DNA of 64,000 nt from Micromonospora chersina (GTDB lineage Bacteria; Actinomycetota; Actinomycetes; Mycobacteriales; Micromonosporaceae), in assembly GCF_900091475.1 (NCBI RefSeq), contig NZ_FMIB01000002.1, positions 4,774,001 through 4,838,000 on the forward strand. The letters are read 5' to 3'. Made by a program: the position numbers and the translations under genes. The notes under the pieces are model-generated. The model saw nothing but the letters and a program-made list of their open reading frames with translations. It was not told the origin of the DNA and ran no database searches. The stretch's first letter is position 1, and the number at the start of each line of letters is the position of its first letter. Shown piece by piece: positions 18,399-26,130 of the stretch.

Positions 18399-20228
18399 GT
18401 GCGCGACCCCAACGTGTCCCGATCCGTGGCCGGTCAGCTCTCCGTGGAGCGCCGCGCCGATGACCTGCGCCGACTCCGCGCCGAGCGGTTCGACGTGCTG
18501 GTCATCGGTGGTGGCGTGACCGGGGCGGGCGCCGCGCTCGACGCCGCGTCCCGTGGCCTGAAGGTGGCCCTCGTGGAGGCGCGCGACTACGCCGCCGGCA
18601 CCTCCAGCCGGTCCAGCAAGCTGATCCACGGCGGCCTGCGCTACCTGGAGCAGTTGGAGTTCCACCTGGTGCACGAGGCGCTGACCGAGCGGGGGCTGCT
18701 CGCCACCCGGCTCGCCCCGCACCTGGTGCGCCCGGTGCCGATCCTCGTGCCGCTCCCCGCCGAGGGCGGCGTGCGCGACCTGGCCGGCCGGTTCTTCCGC
18801 CGCTCCTACTACGGTGCGGGGGTGGCCGCGTACGACGTCTTCGCCGGCGTGTTCGGCGGCGGGCGCGGCATGCCGCTGCACCGGCACCTGAGCCGGGAGG
18901 GCACGCGCCGGATCTTCCCGAGCCTGCGTCCGGACAAGCTGGCCGGTGCGATCCGCTACTACGACGGGCAGGTCGACGACGCCCGCCTCGTGGTGACCCT
19001 GGCCCGCACCGCCGCCAGCCTCGGCGCGACGGTGGTGACCAGCGCCCGCGCGGTCGGCCTGATCCGGCAGGCCCGGGAGGTCACCGGGGTCCGGGTCCGT
19101 GACCTGGAGGCGCCCGCCGGCTCGCCGGACGCCGAGTTCGAGGTACGCGCCCGCACGGTGATCGCCGCGACCGGCGTGTGGAGCGACGACATGTCCCGGA
19201 TGCTCAACGACGTCGGGCTGCGCCCCGGCTTCCGCGTCCGGGCCTCCAAGGGCGTGCACCTCGTGGTGCCCCGCTCGGCGATCACCGGTGAGACCGGGCT
19301 GATCCTGCGCACCGCCAGCAGTGTGCTCTTCGTCATCCCGTGGGGCGGTCACTGGATCATCGGCACCACCGACACCGACTGGCGGCTCGACAGGTCCCAT
19401 CCGGCGGCCACCGCCAAGGACATCGACTACCTGCTGGAGCAGGTCAACACGGTGCTGGACCGCCCGCTCACCACCGACGACATCGAGGGCGTCTACGCGG
19501 GGCTGCGCCCGCTGCTGGCCGGCGAGGCGGACTCCACCTCCAAGCTCTCCCGGGAGCACGCCGTCATCGAGCCGATGCTCGGGCTGCTCCTGGTGGCCGG
19601 CGGCAAGTACACGACGTACCGGGTGATGGCCTCGGACGTGGTCGACCGGGCGGTGCACCGGCTCGGCTGGACCCGGCCGTCGCGCACCGCCGACCTGCCG
19701 CTGCTCGGCGCCGACGGGTACGCGGCCATGTGGCGGGACCGGGCCGACCTGGCCCGCCGGCACGGGGTGCCGGTCGGGGTGGTGGAGCACCTGCTGGAGC
19801 GCTACGGCACGCTCACCCTCGACCTGCTCGCCCTGGTCGACGCCGACCCGCTGCTCGGCTCCCCGCTGGCCGGCGCGCCGGAATACCTGGCCGCCGAGGT
19901 GACGTACGCGGCCCGCGCCGAGGGGGCGCTGCATCTGGAGGACGTGCTCACCCGGCGTACCCGGATCTCCATCGAGACCAGCCACCGCGGCCTGGAGTCG
20001 GCGGAGCACGCCGCGGAGCTGATGGGTGCGGTGCTCGGCTGGGACGAGGCGACCCGTGCCCGGGAGGTGGCCCACTACCGGGCCCGGGTGGAGGCCGAGC
20101 GGCAGTCGCAGCTGATGGCGGACGACGTCGCGGCCGACGCGGCCCGGCTGGGAGCGCCGGACGTCCGGGGCTTCGCGGCGGACCGGGGCGCCGACGGCGA
20201 CAGCGTCGAACTTCCGTCCTCGCGGTGA
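18399..20228 (+). CDS. glpD: Glycerol-3-phosphate dehydrogenase, FAD-dependent
   Basis: A 609-residue GlpD: oxidises sn-glycerol 3-phosphate to dihydroxyacetone phosphate and passes electrons to quinone at the membrane. The FAD fingerprint is VIGGGVTGAGAALDAASRG near residue 30, then SSRSSKLIHGGLRYLEQ and the PWGGHWIIGTTDTD segment. The C-terminal DAO_C domain carries GGKYTTYR and EVTYAARAEGALHLEDVLTRRTR. The start is GTG 18399, from the leaderless -10. The gene is not in an operon with glpF or glpK here. Confidence 0.93.
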   Translation: MRDPNVSRSVAGQLSVERRADDLRRLRAERFDVLVIGGGVTGAGAALDAASRGLKVALVEARDYAAGTSSRSSKLIHGGLRYLEQLEFHLVHEALTERGLLATRLAPHLVRPVPILVPLPAEGGVRDLAGRFFRRSYYGAGVAAYDVFAGVFGGGRGMPLHRHLSREGTRRIFPSLRPDKLAGAIRYYDGQVDDARLVVTLARTAASLGATVVTSARAVGLIRQAREVTGVRVRDLEAPAGSPDAEFEVRARTVIAATGVWSDDMSRMLNDVGLRPGFRVRASKGVHLVVPRSAITGETGLILRTASSVLFVIPWGGHWIIGTTDTDWRLDRSHPAATAKDIDYLLEQVNTVLDRPLTTDDIEGVYAGLRPLLAGEADSTSKLSREHAVIEPMLGLLLVAGGKYTTYRVMASDVVDRAVHRLGWTRPSRTADLPLLGADGYAAMWRDRADLARRHGVPVGVVEHLLERYGTLTLDLLALVDADPLLGSPLAGAPEYLAAEVTYAARAEGALHLEDVLTRRTRISIETSHRGLESAEHAAELMGAVLGWDEATRAREVAHYRARVEAERQSQLMADDVAADAARLGAPDVRGFAADRGADGDSVELPSSR

Positions 20229-20264
20229 CCGGTCGGTAACGTCGGTCCGGAGGGTTCCGGCCTT

Positions 20265-20282
20265 ACCTACGGAAGTGTAGGT
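20265..20282. promoter_or_regulatory. Palindromic operator ACCTAC-N6-GTAGGT
   Basis: A perfect inverted repeat overlapping the probable -10 TAGGTT (20278-20283), which lies 7 nt before the GTG of the lipoprotein gene. A TetR-type repressor is a reasonable guess, but the regulator is not identified. Confidence 0.5.
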
Positions 20283-20290
20283 TTCCCCGC

Positions 20291-20800
20291 GTGGTTCGCC
20301 CATCCTGGTCGCGCGTCCCTGCTTTGTCCCTCGGCGTCCTGCTGGCGACCGCGCTCACCGGCTGCTCGCTCTTCGACCGGGCCGAGGGCGCCACCACACC
20401 GGACGGGGCGGGCACCGTCTCGCCGACCCCGGTCGGCCGGCGGGTCTCCCTGGTGCAGCAACTCGGCCCGGACAGCCCGCCGCGCACGCTGGAGGTCGAC
20501 CCGACCGGGCGCTGGCAGTGCCGCGACTGCGCGGGCGACGGGGTGGACTCGACGGGTGCGCTCACCCCCGAGCAGACGCAGCGGTTGCAGCAGATGCTCG
20601 CCGACCCGGCCCTGGCGAAGGAGACCGACGAGGCCCGGCACTACAAGCAGGGCTGCATCGACACGCTGACCTCGACGCTGCTGATCCCGCCGGGCCTGAC
20701 CATCACGACGCAGGACTGCCCGGGCGAGCCGAAGCCCCCGGTGGCCTACCAGGTGCTGCTGCTGATCACCCAGGCCACCCCGGCCGAGGACAAGGGCTGA
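20291..20800 (+). CDS. Small secreted lipoprotein, unknown function
   Basis: A 169-residue lipoprotein with signal peptide and lipobox LTGC (cysteine near residue 25). The mature part contains cysteine pairs (WQCRDC, then GC and DC further on), suggesting two disulfides. Similar proteins in actinobacteria are annotated only as hypothetical lipoproteins. GTG 20291 is the start, leaderless from TAGGTT. It ends 3 bp from the convergent FAD oxidase. Confidence 0.72.
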   Translation: MVRPSWSRVPALSLGVLLATALTGCSLFDRAEGATTPDGAGTVSPTPVGRRVSLVQQLGPDSPPRTLEVDPTGRWQCRDCAGDGVDSTGALTPEQTQRLQQMLADPALAKETDEARHYKQGCIDTLTSTLLIPPGLTITTQDCPGEPKPPVAYQVLLLITQATPAEDKG

Positions 20801-20803
20801 GCG

Positions 20804-22204
20804 TCAACACACCTTGCCGGGGTTGAACAGCCCCGCCGGGTCCAACGCGGCCCGGATCGCCTGGTGCACCCGCACGCCCACGGGGCCGATCTCCCGGGCC
20901 AGCCAGTCCCGCTTGAGCAGGCCGACGCCGTGCTCGCCGGTGCAGGTGCCGCCGAGGTCCAGCCCGAGCCGCATGATCTCGTCGAAGGCCCGCCGCCCGC
21001 GTTCCAGGCTGGCCGGGTCGGCCCGGTCGACCACGATGTTCGGGTGCATGTTGCCGTCCCCGGCGTGCCCGACCACGCCGATCGGCACGGCGCACTCCTC
21101 GGCGATCCGGGCCATCCCGTCGAGCAGCGCCGCGAGCGCGCCCCGCGGCACCGCCACGTCGTCGATGACCAGGCCGCCGTTGCCGCCCGGGAAGGACTCC
21201 GCGGCGAACCTCTCCATGGCCGGGTGGGCCAGCCGCCGGGCCTGGAGCAGGGCGGCCGCCTCGGCCGCGTCGGTGGCCGCGTAGACCTCGTCGGCCCCGG
21301 CCGCCGTGCACACCTCGGCGAGCCGGGCCAGGTCGTCGGCAGCCCGCGAGCCGGTGTCCACCGCCGCCAGCAGCAGCGCCTGCGCGTCGGTGCGCAGCCC
21401 CATGGGCCGGTACGCCTCGATGGCCCGCAGGTGGGTCCGGTCCAGCAGTTCCAGCAGGCTCGGCGTGAGACCGCGTTCGGCGATCCCGGCGACCGCGGTG
21501 CCGGCCGCCGCCGTGGTGGGGAAGACCGCGACAAGGGTCAGCGACTCCTCCGGCGCCGGCCGCAGCGCCACGGTCACCTCGGTGATCACCCCGAGGGTGC
21601 CCTCCGAGCCGACGAAGAGCCGGGTCAGGTCGTACCCGGCGACGCCCTTGGCGGTGCGCCGGCCGGTCCGCAGCACCTCGCCGGAGGCGAGCACCACCTC
21701 CAGCCCGAGCACGTACTCGGTGGTCACGCCGTACTTCACGCAGCACATCCCGCCGGCGTTGGTGGCCACGTTGCCGCCGATGGTGGACGACTCCCAGGAG
21801 CCGGGGTCCGGCGGATACCAGAGGCCGTGCTCGCGGACCGCCGCGCCGAGCGTCGCGTTCACCACGCCGGGCTGGGCCACGGCGATCCGGCTGACCGGGT
21901 CTACCTCCAGGATCCGGTCCATGGCCACGGTGCTCAGCACCAGCGCGCCGTCCACCGCGTTCGCCGCGCCGGCCAGCCCGGTCCGCGCACCCTGCGGCAC
22001 CACGGGTACGCCGTGCCGGCCGGCCGCGCGGACCACCGCCACGACCCCCGCGGTGTCGCGCGGGCGGACCACGACCAGCGGGACGCCCGCCGGGCACAGG
22101 TCGGCCTCGTCCCGCGCGTGCATCGCCAGCAGGTCGGGGTCGGTCAGCACGGCGGCGTCGCCGAGGGCGGTCCGCAGCTCGTCGAGGAGGGGGTGGGCGG
22201 CCAT
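20804..22204 (-). CDS. FAD-binding oxidase, glycolate oxidase/D-lactate dehydrogenase (GlcD) type
   Basis: A 466-residue flavoprotein of the VAO/PCMH family. The FAD domain has VPQGARTGLAGAAN and DPGSWESSTIGGNVATNAGG; the C-terminal domain has GHAGDGNMHPN and GGTCTGEHGVGLLKRDWL, both characteristic of GlcD-like 2-hydroxyacid oxidases. The expected reaction is oxidation of glycolate or D-lactate to the keto acid. The start is ATG 22204, with TAGCCT 7 nt upstream; an ATG at 22264 would overlap the divergent gene. No glcE or glcF is adjacent. Confidence 0.85.
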   Translation of the reverse strand: MAAHPLLDELRTALGDAAVLTDPDLLAMHARDEADLCPAGVPLVVVRPRDTAGVVAVVRAAGRHGVPVVPQGARTGLAGAANAVDGALVLSTVAMDRILEVDPVSRIAVAQPGVVNATLGAAVREHGLWYPPDPGSWESSTIGGNVATNAGGMCCVKYGVTTEYVLGLEVVLASGEVLRTGRRTAKGVAGYDLTRLFVGSEGTLGVITEVTVALRPAPEESLTLVAVFPTTAAAGTAVAGIAERGLTPSLLELLDRTHLRAIEAYRPMGLRTDAQALLLAAVDTGSRAADDLARLAEVCTAAGADEVYAATDAAEAAALLQARRLAHPAMERFAAESFPGGNGGLVIDDVAVPRGALAALLDGMARIAEECAVPIGVVGHAGDGNMHPNIVVDRADPASLERGRRAFDEIMRLGLDLGGTCTGEHGVGLLKRDWLAREIGPVGVRVHQAIRAALDPAGLFNPGKVC

Positions 22205-22211
22205 GCCGGGA

Positions 22212-22217
22212 AGGCTA
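22212..22217 (-). promoter_or_regulatory. -10 element TAGCCT for the FAD oxidase
   Basis: Seven nt before ATG 22204 on the same strand; it decides the start. Confidence 0.45.
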
Positions 22218-22262
22218 GGTCGTGCCGGCGGGGTTGACCAACCGGGCGTACCGTTGGTCGCC

Positions 22263-22580
22263 ATGCTCTACCTGGACCCGCCCGCGGTGCCCTCGCGGGG
22301 GCGGCTGTGGTCGCACCTGATCAGCGACCTCTCGTACGCGGAGCTGCACGCCTTCGCCGAGGCGCTGGGCGTGCCCCGGCGCGGCTTCGACCGCGACCAC
22401 TACGACATCCCGGCCGAACGCGTCCCGATGGCCGTCTGGCTGGGCGCCCGGCTGGTTCCCTCCCGCGAGATCGTCCTCCTGCTCCGCGCCGCCGGCCTGC
22501 GCCGGCCCAAGCCCCGCACGGTCTCCGTTCCGGCGGCACGGGAGGCCGGGATCAGCGCAGGGTCGCGAGTTCCCGGGTGA
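22263..22580 (+). CDS. DUF4031 family protein
   Basis: A 105-residue cytoplasmic protein. LYLDPPAVPSRGRLWSHLISDLSYAELHAFAEALGVPRRGFDRDHYDIPAER matches the DUF4031 signature, a small family of unknown function found mainly in actinobacteria. TACCGT lies 8 nt before ATG 22263. The 3' end overlaps the convergent HD hydrolase by 29 bp. Confidence 0.83.
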   Translation: MLYLDPPAVPSRGRLWSHLISDLSYAELHAFAEALGVPRRGFDRDHYDIPAERVPMAVWLGARLVPSREIVLLLRAAGLRRPKPRTVSVPAAREAGISAGSRVPG

Positions 22581-23187
22581 GGTTGGCGCGGGCGGGGGAC
22601 TCCCAGCGGGCGTGCGGCTCCGGGAGCCGGTAGAGGGCGGGCAGGGCCAGCAGGTTCGCCAGGACGGCGGCGCGACCGGCGCGGAACGCCGGGTCGGGGA
22701 CGTGCGCGTACTCGCGCCGGACGGCGGCGGCGTAGCGGTCGTAGTCGGCGGGCGGGGCGGCCAGGACCGCCAGGTCGGCGTCGCACAGCAGGGCGCCGTC
22801 CGGGTCGTCCGGCCCGACCGCGTGGCCGGCGGTGAGCAGCACCAGGCGGCGTACGCCGGTCACCGCCGCGGCCGGCAGCCCGGCGGCGGTGAGCAGTTCG
22901 CCGGCCAGCTCGGCGCTGGCCCGCTCGTTGGCGTCGCCGCCGGCCCGGGGGTCGTAGACCGCGTCGTGACACCACGCCGCCAGCCGGACCAGGTCCGGGC
23001 GGCGGGCCGACCCGGCGTACGCGTCGACCACGTCGAGCACCGCCCGCAGGTGGGTCACCGTGTGGTAGTGCCGGTGCGGCTCCCGCCAGCCGGCCAGCAG
23101 CCGGGCGCCGGCCCGTTCCACGCCGGCCGGATCGGTCGCGCCCGCCGCCCGGGCCGCGTCCCGCCACCGTTCCATCAGCTCGTCCAC
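22552..23187 (-). CDS. HD-domain metal-dependent phosphohydrolase-like protein
   Basis: A 211-residue all-alpha protein of the predicted HD superfamily. Metal-ligand motifs are HYHTVTHL near residue 40 and WCHDAVYDP about 30 residues later, followed by LLCDADLAVL. The substrate is unknown; relatives are annotated as metal-dependent phosphohydrolases. The start is uncertain. GTG 23187 is preferred because CAGACT lies 7 nt upstream; a GTG at 23229 would add 14 residues without a ribosome site. Confidence 0.75.
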   Translation of the reverse strand: MDELMERWRDAARAAGATDPAGVERAGARLLAGWREPHRHYHTVTHLRAVLDVVDAYAGSARRPDLVRLAAWCHDAVYDPRAGGDANERASAELAGELLTAAGLPAAAVTGVRRLVLLTAGHAVGPDDPDGALLCDADLAVLAAPPADYDRYAAAVRREYAHVPDPAFRAGRAAVLANLLALPALYRLPEPHARWESPARANLTRELATLR

Positions 23188-23255
23188 CCGGTGGAGTCTG
23201 CCCCACCCCGGGCAATCGGGAGGATTCACCGGGGACGGGACGGGTAGTCCCGGCC

Positions 23256-24521
23256 ATGGCCGTGGCCCGGGACCGACGACCGCCGTTCCTACGCCGTAAG
23301 TCGTTGCGCGAGGGACTGGTCGACGTCGACGGGCCGCGGGTCTCGGAGGCCATGGAGGAGCTCCGGCACCGGAGCAAGGCCACCCTGCACGACCGGCTGC
23401 ACCGGGTGCGTACGGCGGCCGGCCTGGCGCTCCAGGCGGGCCTCGCGGCCGGGCTGGCCTACCTGATCTCCCACCGGCTGCTGAAGAACCCGCAGCCGGT
23501 GTTCGCGCCCATCTCGGCGGTCGGCACCCTGGCCGCCTCGGTGGGCCAGCGGCTCCGCCGGACCATCGAGCTGATCATCGGGGTGGCGGTCGGGGTCGCC
23601 GTCGGCGACGGGCTCATCTACCTCCTGGGCACGGGTGCCTGGCAGCTCGGCCTGGTGGTCACCGCGGCGATCCTGCTGACCGTCTTCGCCGGGGCGAGCG
23701 TCGCCATCGTGATCCAGGCGGCGGCCACCGCCGTGCTGATCGTGACGCTCAGCCCGTCGACGCAGAACCTGGAGATACCCCGGTTCGTGGACGCGTTCCT
23801 CGGCGGCGGCATCGCGCTGCTGGTCACCGCGATCCTGCTGCCGCTCAACCCGCTCCGCGTGATCAACCGGGCGGCCCGGCCCGCGCTGGACCTGCTCGCC
23901 GGGCAGCTCGACACCTGCGCCGAGGCGTTGCGGAACCGGGACCGGGGCGCCGCCCAGCGGGCGCTGTTCCGGCTCCGCGAGAACAAGGAGGAGCTGGCCG
24001 CGCTGTCGGAGGCCATCGAGGGGGCCAAGGAGACCATCACCATCTCCCCGGCCCGCTGGCACCGGCGCGACGAGCTGACCCACTACGCCGAGGCGGCCGA
24101 CCCGATCGACCGGGCGATGCGCAACAGCGGCACGCTGATCCGCCGCTCCGTCACCATCATCGAGGACGAGGAGCCGGTTCCCGAGACGATGCCCGACTCG
24201 ATCGCCCACCTGGCCGAGTCGGTACGCCTGCTGCGGCACGAGTTCGCCGCCGGGGAGGAGCCGGAGAAGGCCCGGGAACGGTCGCTGCGCGCGGTCAGCG
24301 AGGCCGGCCGGGCGTACGCCGAGGGGGTGGGTTTCTCCGGCAGCGTGGTGATCGCCCAGGTGCGGACCACGGCGAGCGACCTCATGGTGGCCTCCGGCAT
24401 CGAGCAGGAGGAGGCGAACCGCCTGGTCCGCCAGGCGTTCGGCGACCGGGAGCAGCGCTCCGGCGAAACGACCGAACAGAGCCCCGCCCCCAAACCCCCC
24501 ACCGCACCCCCCGTCGGCTGA
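23256..24521 (+). CDS. FUSC family membrane protein (aromatic acid exporter-like)
   Basis: A 421-residue protein. After a basic cytoplasmic N-terminus (about 55 residues) come about six helices from AAGLALQAGLAAGLAYLI to FLGGGIALLVTAILLPL, with the FUSC-type NPQPVFAPISAVGTLAASVGQRLRRT segment. A long alpha-helical cytoplasmic domain follows, and the last 20 residues are Pro/Thr-rich. Relatives are proposed efflux proteins; no partner membrane-fusion gene is adjacent. Confidence 0.8.
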   Translation: MAVARDRRPPFLRRKSLREGLVDVDGPRVSEAMEELRHRSKATLHDRLHRVRTAAGLALQAGLAAGLAYLISHRLLKNPQPVFAPISAVGTLAASVGQRLRRTIELIIGVAVGVAVGDGLIYLLGTGAWQLGLVVTAAILLTVFAGASVAIVIQAAATAVLIVTLSPSTQNLEIPRFVDAFLGGGIALLVTAILLPLNPLRVINRAARPALDLLAGQLDTCAEALRNRDRGAAQRALFRLRENKEELAALSEAIEGAKETITISPARWHRRDELTHYAEAADPIDRAMRNSGTLIRRSVTIIEDEEPVPETMPDSIAHLAESVRLLRHEFAAGEEPEKARERSLRAVSEAGRAYAEGVGFSGSVVIAQVRTTASDLMVASGIEQEEANRLVRQAFGDREQRSGETTEQSPAPKPPTAPPVG

Positions 24522-24548
24522 CGCCTGGGGCCCACCGCCCCGCCTGGG

Positions 24549-24605
24549 TGATCATGAAGTTAGCGGCGCTGGAAAGCGCCTTCCAGGGCGCTAACTTCAT
24601 GATCA
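24549..24605. repeat. Intergenic palindromic repeat, 16-bp perfect arms
   Basis: TGATCATGAAGTTAGC (24549-24564) is inverted perfectly at 24590-24605, with an imperfect inner stem built from CTGGAA/TTCCAG. It lies between convergent genes and may terminate both. Its GATC-bounded ends and central GC core resemble the element at 38292-38363. Confidence 0.75.
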
Positions 24606-24630
24606 TTGGGGAGAGGTGGGCGCCGGCGGG

Positions 24631-25893
24631 TCAGGGGAGGGTGGCCAGGGCGGTCAGGAGGGCCTCCACGTCGGACTCGGTGGTGCCCAGGCCCAGGCTG
24701 GCGCGCAGGGCGGTGGGGGGCAGGTCGGTGCGGCCGCTGCGGGCGGCCGCCTCGGTGAGCAGGCGGCGGGCGAGCGGGTGGGCGCAGAACAGGCCGTCCC
24801 GGACGCCGATCCGGTGCGCGGTCGCCAGGTGGGCGGCCACGTCGGCGGAGTCCCGACCGGCGACCACGAAGCTGACGATGCCCACCCGGGGCGCGTCCGG
24901 CCCGAAGGTGCGCAGCTCCACCACGTGCGGCAGGGCGGCGATGCCCTCCCGGAGCCGCGCCAGCAGCGCCTGCTCGCGGGCGTGCAGTGCGTCCCGGTCG
25001 GCGGCGGCCAGCGCAGTGCAGACCGCCGCCAGGGCCACCGCGCCGAGCAGGTTCGGTGTGCCGCCCTCGTGCCGCGCTGGGCCGGTGGTCCAGCGCACCT
25101 CGTGGGTGCCCGCCCCGACGTGGCTGGTGGCCCCGCCGCCGGCCAGGTACGGCGGCGCCGCGTCCAGCCAGTCCGCCCGCCCCACCAGCACGCCCGCGCC
25201 GAACGGGGCGTACAGCTTGTGGCCGGAGAGGGCCAGGTAGTCGACGTCCAGCGCGGCCAGGTCCACCGGGGCGTGCGGGGCCAGCTGGGCGGCGTCCACC
25301 AGGATGCGGGCACCGTGCCGGCGGGCCACCTGGGCCAACTCGGCCACCGGCCAGCGTTCCCCGGTCACGTTGCTCGCGCCGGTCACCGCGACCAGCACCG
25401 GCAGCCCCGGCCGGGCGTCGCGGGACAGCTCGGCCAGCGCGGCGTCGAGGGAGCGGACCGCGCCGCCCGGGCTGTCCGGCACCGGGAGCCGCACCGACCC
25501 GCGCGGCCAGGGGAGCAGGTTGGCGTGGTGCTCGCCGGCGAACGTGACCACCGTGGTGCCGGCGGGCAGCGCCCGGGCCAGCAGGTTCAGCGCATCGGTG
25601 GTGTTCCGGGTGAAGATCACGTGGTCGTCGGGGCGGGCGCCGAGGAAGTCGGCCACCGTCTGCCGGGCCCGCTCGTAGGCCAGCGTGCAGCGCCGCGACA
25701 GCGCGCCGGCCCCGCGGTGCACGCTCGCGTACCAGGGCAGCAGTTCGGTCACCGCGTCGGCCGCGGCCCGCGCGCACGGCGCGCTGGCCGCGTGGTCCAG
25801 GTTGATCTCCCCCGGTACGCCGAGCACGCCGAGCGGGTCCGGCCGGCTCGGAGTGGACAGCGTGGGCAGCGAGGGTACGAGGGTGACGGTCAT
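24631..25893 (-). CDS. Class V aminotransferase, cysteine desulfurase-like, under SAM-IV control
   Basis: A 420-residue fold-type I PLP enzyme of the SufS/CsdA group. EINLDHAASAP opens the domain, the PLP lysine is K226 in ALSGHKLYAPFGAG, and C370 in GLFCAHPL occupies the position of the sulfur-accepting cysteine of group II desulfurases. It may mobilise sulfur from cysteine or a related thiol amino acid. No suf or isc genes are adjacent. The start at ATG 25893 follows GGGAGG with 8 nt spacing, and that site lies in the riboswitch expression platform. Confidence 0.83.
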   Translation of the reverse strand: MTVTLVPSLPTLSTPSRPDPLGVLGVPGEINLDHAASAPCARAAADAVTELLPWYASVHRGAGALSRRCTLAYERARQTVADFLGARPDDHVIFTRNTTDALNLLARALPAGTTVVTFAGEHHANLLPWPRGSVRLPVPDSPGGAVRSLDAALAELSRDARPGLPVLVAVTGASNVTGERWPVAELAQVARRHGARILVDAAQLAPHAPVDLAALDVDYLALSGHKLYAPFGAGVLVGRADWLDAAPPYLAGGGATSHVGAGTHEVRWTTGPARHEGGTPNLLGAVALAAVCTALAAADRDALHAREQALLARLREGIAALPHVVELRTFGPDAPRVGIVSFVVAGRDSADVAAHLATAHRIGVRDGLFCAHPLARRLLTEAAARSGRTDLPPTALRASLGLGTTESDVEALLTALATLP

Positions 25894-25962
25894 GCCGGAG
25901 CCTCCCGGGTCCAGGGGACCCCGGGTGGGTGGGCACCGGGACGGGGTCCGCGCTTGCCCAGC
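25894..25962 (-). promoter_or_regulatory. SAM-IV expression platform
   Basis: Between aptamer and gene, GGACCCC (25916-25922) can pair with GGGGTCC (25943-25949). Alternatively, CCCGGGTCC (about 25905-25913) can pair with the following GGACCCCGGG, burying the ribosome site next to it. These two folds are mutually exclusive, as expected for translational switching. Confidence 0.5.
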
Positions 25963-26066
25963 ACGCGGTTCGGGCTGGGCCCGGTCATCACCCGGGGCAC
26001 CCCACCGCGAACTCGACGAGGGTTGCCGGCCAGCAAGCCGGGGCTTGACGCTGGCGCTCGTGACCT
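25956..26066 (-). ncRNA. SAM-IV riboswitch
   Basis: Read on the minus strand, GGTCACGAG, GCCAGCGTCAAG, CCCCGGCTTGCTGG and CCGGCAACCCTC reproduce the actinobacterial SAM-IV core, ending with GGTGATGACC. P1 pairs GGTCA (26061-26065) with TGACC (25983-25987). A downstream hairpin with GCCCAGC/GCTGGGC arms (25956-25980) follows. The probable start site, from TATGCT at 26074-26079, is just before the first paired base. Confidence 0.88.
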
Positions 26067-26073
26067 GTCCCGG

Positions 26074-26079
26074 AGCATA
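26074..26079 (-). promoter_or_regulatory. -10 element TATGCT for the SAM-IV leader
   Basis: About 8 nt upstream of the first aptamer base on the minus strand. Confidence 0.5.
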
Positions 26080-26130
26080 GCGGCCGCGATGCGGCCGGAC
26101 CAGTGGGTCGCGGGTGACTACGCTGACCGC

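Noticed and set aside
22205..22264. Longer N-terminus of the FAD oxidase
   Set aside because: It would overlap the divergent DUF4031 start and the residues are Pro/Thr-rich linker-like; TAGCCT 7 nt before ATG 22204 marks the real start.
24549..24605. Ends of an insertion sequence or attachment site
   Set aside because: No transposase, integrase, target duplication or partner copy with the same arms lies in the window.
25894..26130. Coding sequence upstream of the aminotransferase or PrsW
   Set aside because: The region is fully explained by the SAM-IV riboswitch, its expression platform and the PrsW promoter.
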